Positions 62,610 to 64,000 of a DNA stretch of 64,000 bases are shown here, one piece after another (positions within the stretch are counted from its first letter, which is position 1; every line of letters begins with the position of its first letter). This DNA comes from Ketobacter sp. MCCC 1A13808 (GTDB lineage: Bacteria > Pseudomonadota > Gammaproteobacteria > Pseudomonadales > Ketobacteraceae), in assembly GCF_009746715.1 (NCBI RefSeq), contig NZ_VRKW01000008.1:62001-126000 (forward strand), given 5' to 3'. The notes beneath the pieces are model-generated. The model made no database searches. It worked only from the letters and a program-made list of their open reading frames with translations, and was not told the origin of the DNA. The position numbers and the translations under genes were made by a program.

Positions 62610-63332
62610 TTATTTTAAACTTACTCGGGAATCAGGAAATTTCAGATTCGGAAAAGCGGGTTCTTTCTGACTCACGTTCGCAATATCGTATCGGCTTTCT
62701 GTCAACACTTTGCGCAGGTTCTGGAACGTCTTTTTTGGCACGTCGGTTACCACCATATTGGCAATCCACACCGGAATAATACCACCGGGATAACCATGGC
62801 CCATAAACTCAACATAGGTCTTGTTGCGGTCGACCGGCTTAAAGGTCCAGTAAGCCGAAACGTCCGGCACCCGGGTGTACCCTTTTTTCACTGGTGCGAA
62901 ATCAGCTGCACCGCTGGACTTTATCGTAACCGTATAGGTTTCAGCATCCTGGCTGATCCTGTTTTTAACATACACGTCTCTGTCCTTTAAAGGCCAGGGC
63001 GCACTTACAATATAGTAACTTGTGTAGGCTCCGGCAGCAGCAGGGGCTTCAACAAAAGTATAAGACTCACACAGGTGAAACCAGTTGGGGTAATTCTCGG
63101 TATCACCGATCACCGCAATGACCGATTGCAGCGGGGCATCAAACACCGTTTGAACTTTAAACGCTTTAACCTGAGCCCCCTCGACTGCTCTTGTGAAAAC
63201 CTCAAGACCGTCTTCGGAATATTGGCTTTCCCAATCCCCACCGTCAGCGAACGCATTAATGCTGACTGCGATGAATGCAATGACACTGAAACAGTTGAAA
63301 CGGATTGATTTGACGAATGCTTGTGTAGACAT
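62610..63332 (-). CDS. Exported START/SRPBCC-domain protein
   Basis: This 240-residue protein begins with a cleavable signal peptide (FNCFSVIAFIAVSINAFA, then DGG), so it acts in the periplasm or outside. The remainder is a START-type domain: SQYSEDGLEVFTRAV, WPLKDRDVYVKN, the sequence around YVEFMGHGYPGG and a C-terminal helix. START proteins bind sterols and lipids in a deep pocket. A role in carrying a hydrophobic substrate across the periplasm would fit the cluster, but no partner is adjacent. Confidence 0.85.
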   Translation of the reverse strand: MSTQAFVKSIRFNCFSVIAFIAVSINAFADGGDWESQYSEDGLEVFTRAVEGAQVKAFKVQTVFDAPLQSVIAVIGDTENYPNWFHLCESYTFVEAPAAAGAYTSYYIVSAPWPLKDRDVYVKNRISQDAETYTVTIKSSGAADFAPVKKGYTRVPDVSAYWTFKPVDRNKTYVEFMGHGYPGGIIPVWIANMVVTDVPKKTFQNLRKVLTESRYDIANVSQKEPAFPNLKFPDSRVSLK

Positions 63333-63367
63333 ATACCCCCCGATACTCGGATGTTATTGTAGCTTTT

Positions 63368-64000
63368 TCAAGAATAAACAGTTTCATAAATCTGTTCGAT
63401 AGCCCGCTGATCCGGAATCACCGGGTTGTTATTCGGAGACCCCGAGGCCAACGCCTGGGCGGCCATAGTAGGAATCAATTGCTGGTATTGATCCCGGTCA
63501 ATACCGTATTGGCGAGGAGAGGGCACATCCAGCTGATCACAGATCTCTATTAATCTGTCCAGCAAACGATAAGCTGCTTTATCATCACGCTCTGCGGTTG
63601 CGGCAACGCCAATGGCGCGGGCACAATCTGCGTAGCGGGATGTAGCGCCGGGTATTGAATATCTGGTGATTTCACACATCAACATTGCGTTGCTCATTCC
63701 GTGTGGCACATGGAAGAAAGCGCCTATTGGCCGGCTCATACCATGAATTAACGTAACAGACGAATTTGAAAACGCGATGCCCCCCTGAGTAGCAGCTAAC
63801 ATTAATGCTTCGCGAGCAACCCGATTATGCGGTTCTGCGCAGGCAATACCCACGTTAGCGGCAATGCTGGATATGCACGACAGCGCAATCGGGTCCACAA
63901 ACGGATTAGCCTTGCGGCTGACATACGCTTCCATTCCGTGACAGAGGCTATCGAGGGCGGTATCAGCCGTTAGCCGGTAAGGCATGGACAGAGTCAACTC
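63368..64000 (-). CDS. Iron-containing alcohol dehydrogenase, C-terminal part
   Basis: The gene runs off the right edge. About 209 residues of the C-terminal half are visible, with the metal-binding ALDSLCHGMEAYVS, and the His residues of SVTLIHGMSRPIGAFFHVPHG. This belongs to the group III Fe-dependent alcohol dehydrogenases, which interconvert alcohols and aldehydes or ketones with NAD. The N-terminal NAD-binding domain is outside the window. It follows the START-type gene upstream on the same strand with 35 bases in between. Confidence 0.87.
   Translation of the reverse strand, partial: ELTLSMPYRLTADTALDSLCHGMEAYVSRKANPFVDPIALSCISSIAANVGIACAEPHNRVAREALMLAATQGGIAFSNSSVTLIHGMSRPIGAFFHVPHGMSNAMLMCEITRYSIPGATSRYADCARAIGVAATAERDDKAAYRLLDRLIEICDQLDVPSPRQYGIDRDQYQQLIPTMAAQALASGSPNNNPVIPDQRAIEQIYETVYS

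Noticed and set aside
1-64000. Claim that the island degrades cholesterol or bile acids specifically
   Set aside because: The families match steroid side-chain and ring enzymes, but ring-cleavage genes and KshA/B-like evidence are not in view, so only a polycyclic or isoprenoid substrate is suggested.
1-64000. CRISPR array, insertion sequences, phage genes, tRNA or rRNA
   Set aside because: I saw no regular repeat-spacer pattern, transposase motifs, long terminal repeats or RNA gene signatures in either strand.

Overview
The window looks like part of a large catabolic island from an aerobic, probably marine, Gammaproteobacterium. The taxonomic guess rests on gene content, roughly balanced base composition and the style of the regulators; a Cellvibrionales/Spongiibacteraceae-like origin is possible but not shown. 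I see no rRNA, tRNA, insertion sequence, phage gene or CRISPR array. Both ends cut through genes: an acyl-CoA dehydrogenase on the left and an iron-type alcohol dehydrogenase on the right.

Layout. 1-14975 is a CoA-thioester degradation block. It has a single acyl-CoA dehydrogenase and a two-domain one, an SDR, a two-subunit acyl-CoA dehydrogenase pair, a DUF35 protein with a thiolase-like lipid-transfer protein (the arrangement of steroid side-chain retro-aldolases), a DUF2889 protein, an amidohydrolase, a thiolase, an acyl-CoA ligase with a small orphan protein, and a class III CoA-transferase. 15224-21733 is a plus-strand operon: type II 3-hydroxyacyl-CoA dehydrogenase-like SDR, unusual crotonase, SDR, AMP ligase and RND/MMPL transporter. 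21853-29519 holds a Rieske ferredoxin and oxygenase, a metal-dependent hydrolase, a VOC protein and a single-chain indolepyruvate:ferredoxin-oxidoreductase-type enzyme. 29564-40115 has two MFS transporters, a CMD-fold protein, SDR, SnoaL-like and SRPBCC proteins, a ketosteroid-dehydrogenase-like flavoprotein, a TauD/TfdA dioxygenase, a tandem hotdog thioesterase and two TetR regulators. 40284-52521 has two P450s, an XdhC/MocA pair, an exported alpha/beta hydrolase, a kinase-like protein, an aldo/keto reductase, a second KstD-like flavoprotein, an adrenodoxin-type ferredoxin, another SDR and an AraC regulator. 52693-64000 has a CoA-transferase pair, an AraC regulator, a HyuA/HyuB pair with a second unusual crotonase, an SDR, an exported START-type protein and the cut alcohol dehydrogenase.

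How the genes fit together (inference): transporters bring in a hydrophobic, probably polycyclic or isoprenoid compound; P450s, the Rieske enzyme, KstD-like flavoproteins and SDRs oxidise the skeleton; AMP ligases and CoA-transferases make CoA esters; acyl-CoA dehydrogenases, hydratase-like enzymes, dehydrogenases, thiolase and the Ltp2/DUF35-type aldolase remove side chains. The protein families resemble actinobacterial sterol and bile-acid catabolism, but no ring-cleavage set (HsaC/TesB type) is in view, so the substrate is not settled.

The most notable non-coding signal is a near-palindrome, ACAACA-N-TGTTGT, which recurs in at least five and probably six promoter regions across 52 kb, including the one between a TetR gene and its divergent MFS transporter. 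It suggests one regulon ties the island together. Other notable points are a CoA-transferase pair in which one subunit lacks the catalytic aspartate, two crotonases lacking both catalytic glutamates, and a P450 lacking the acidic residue of the I-helix.
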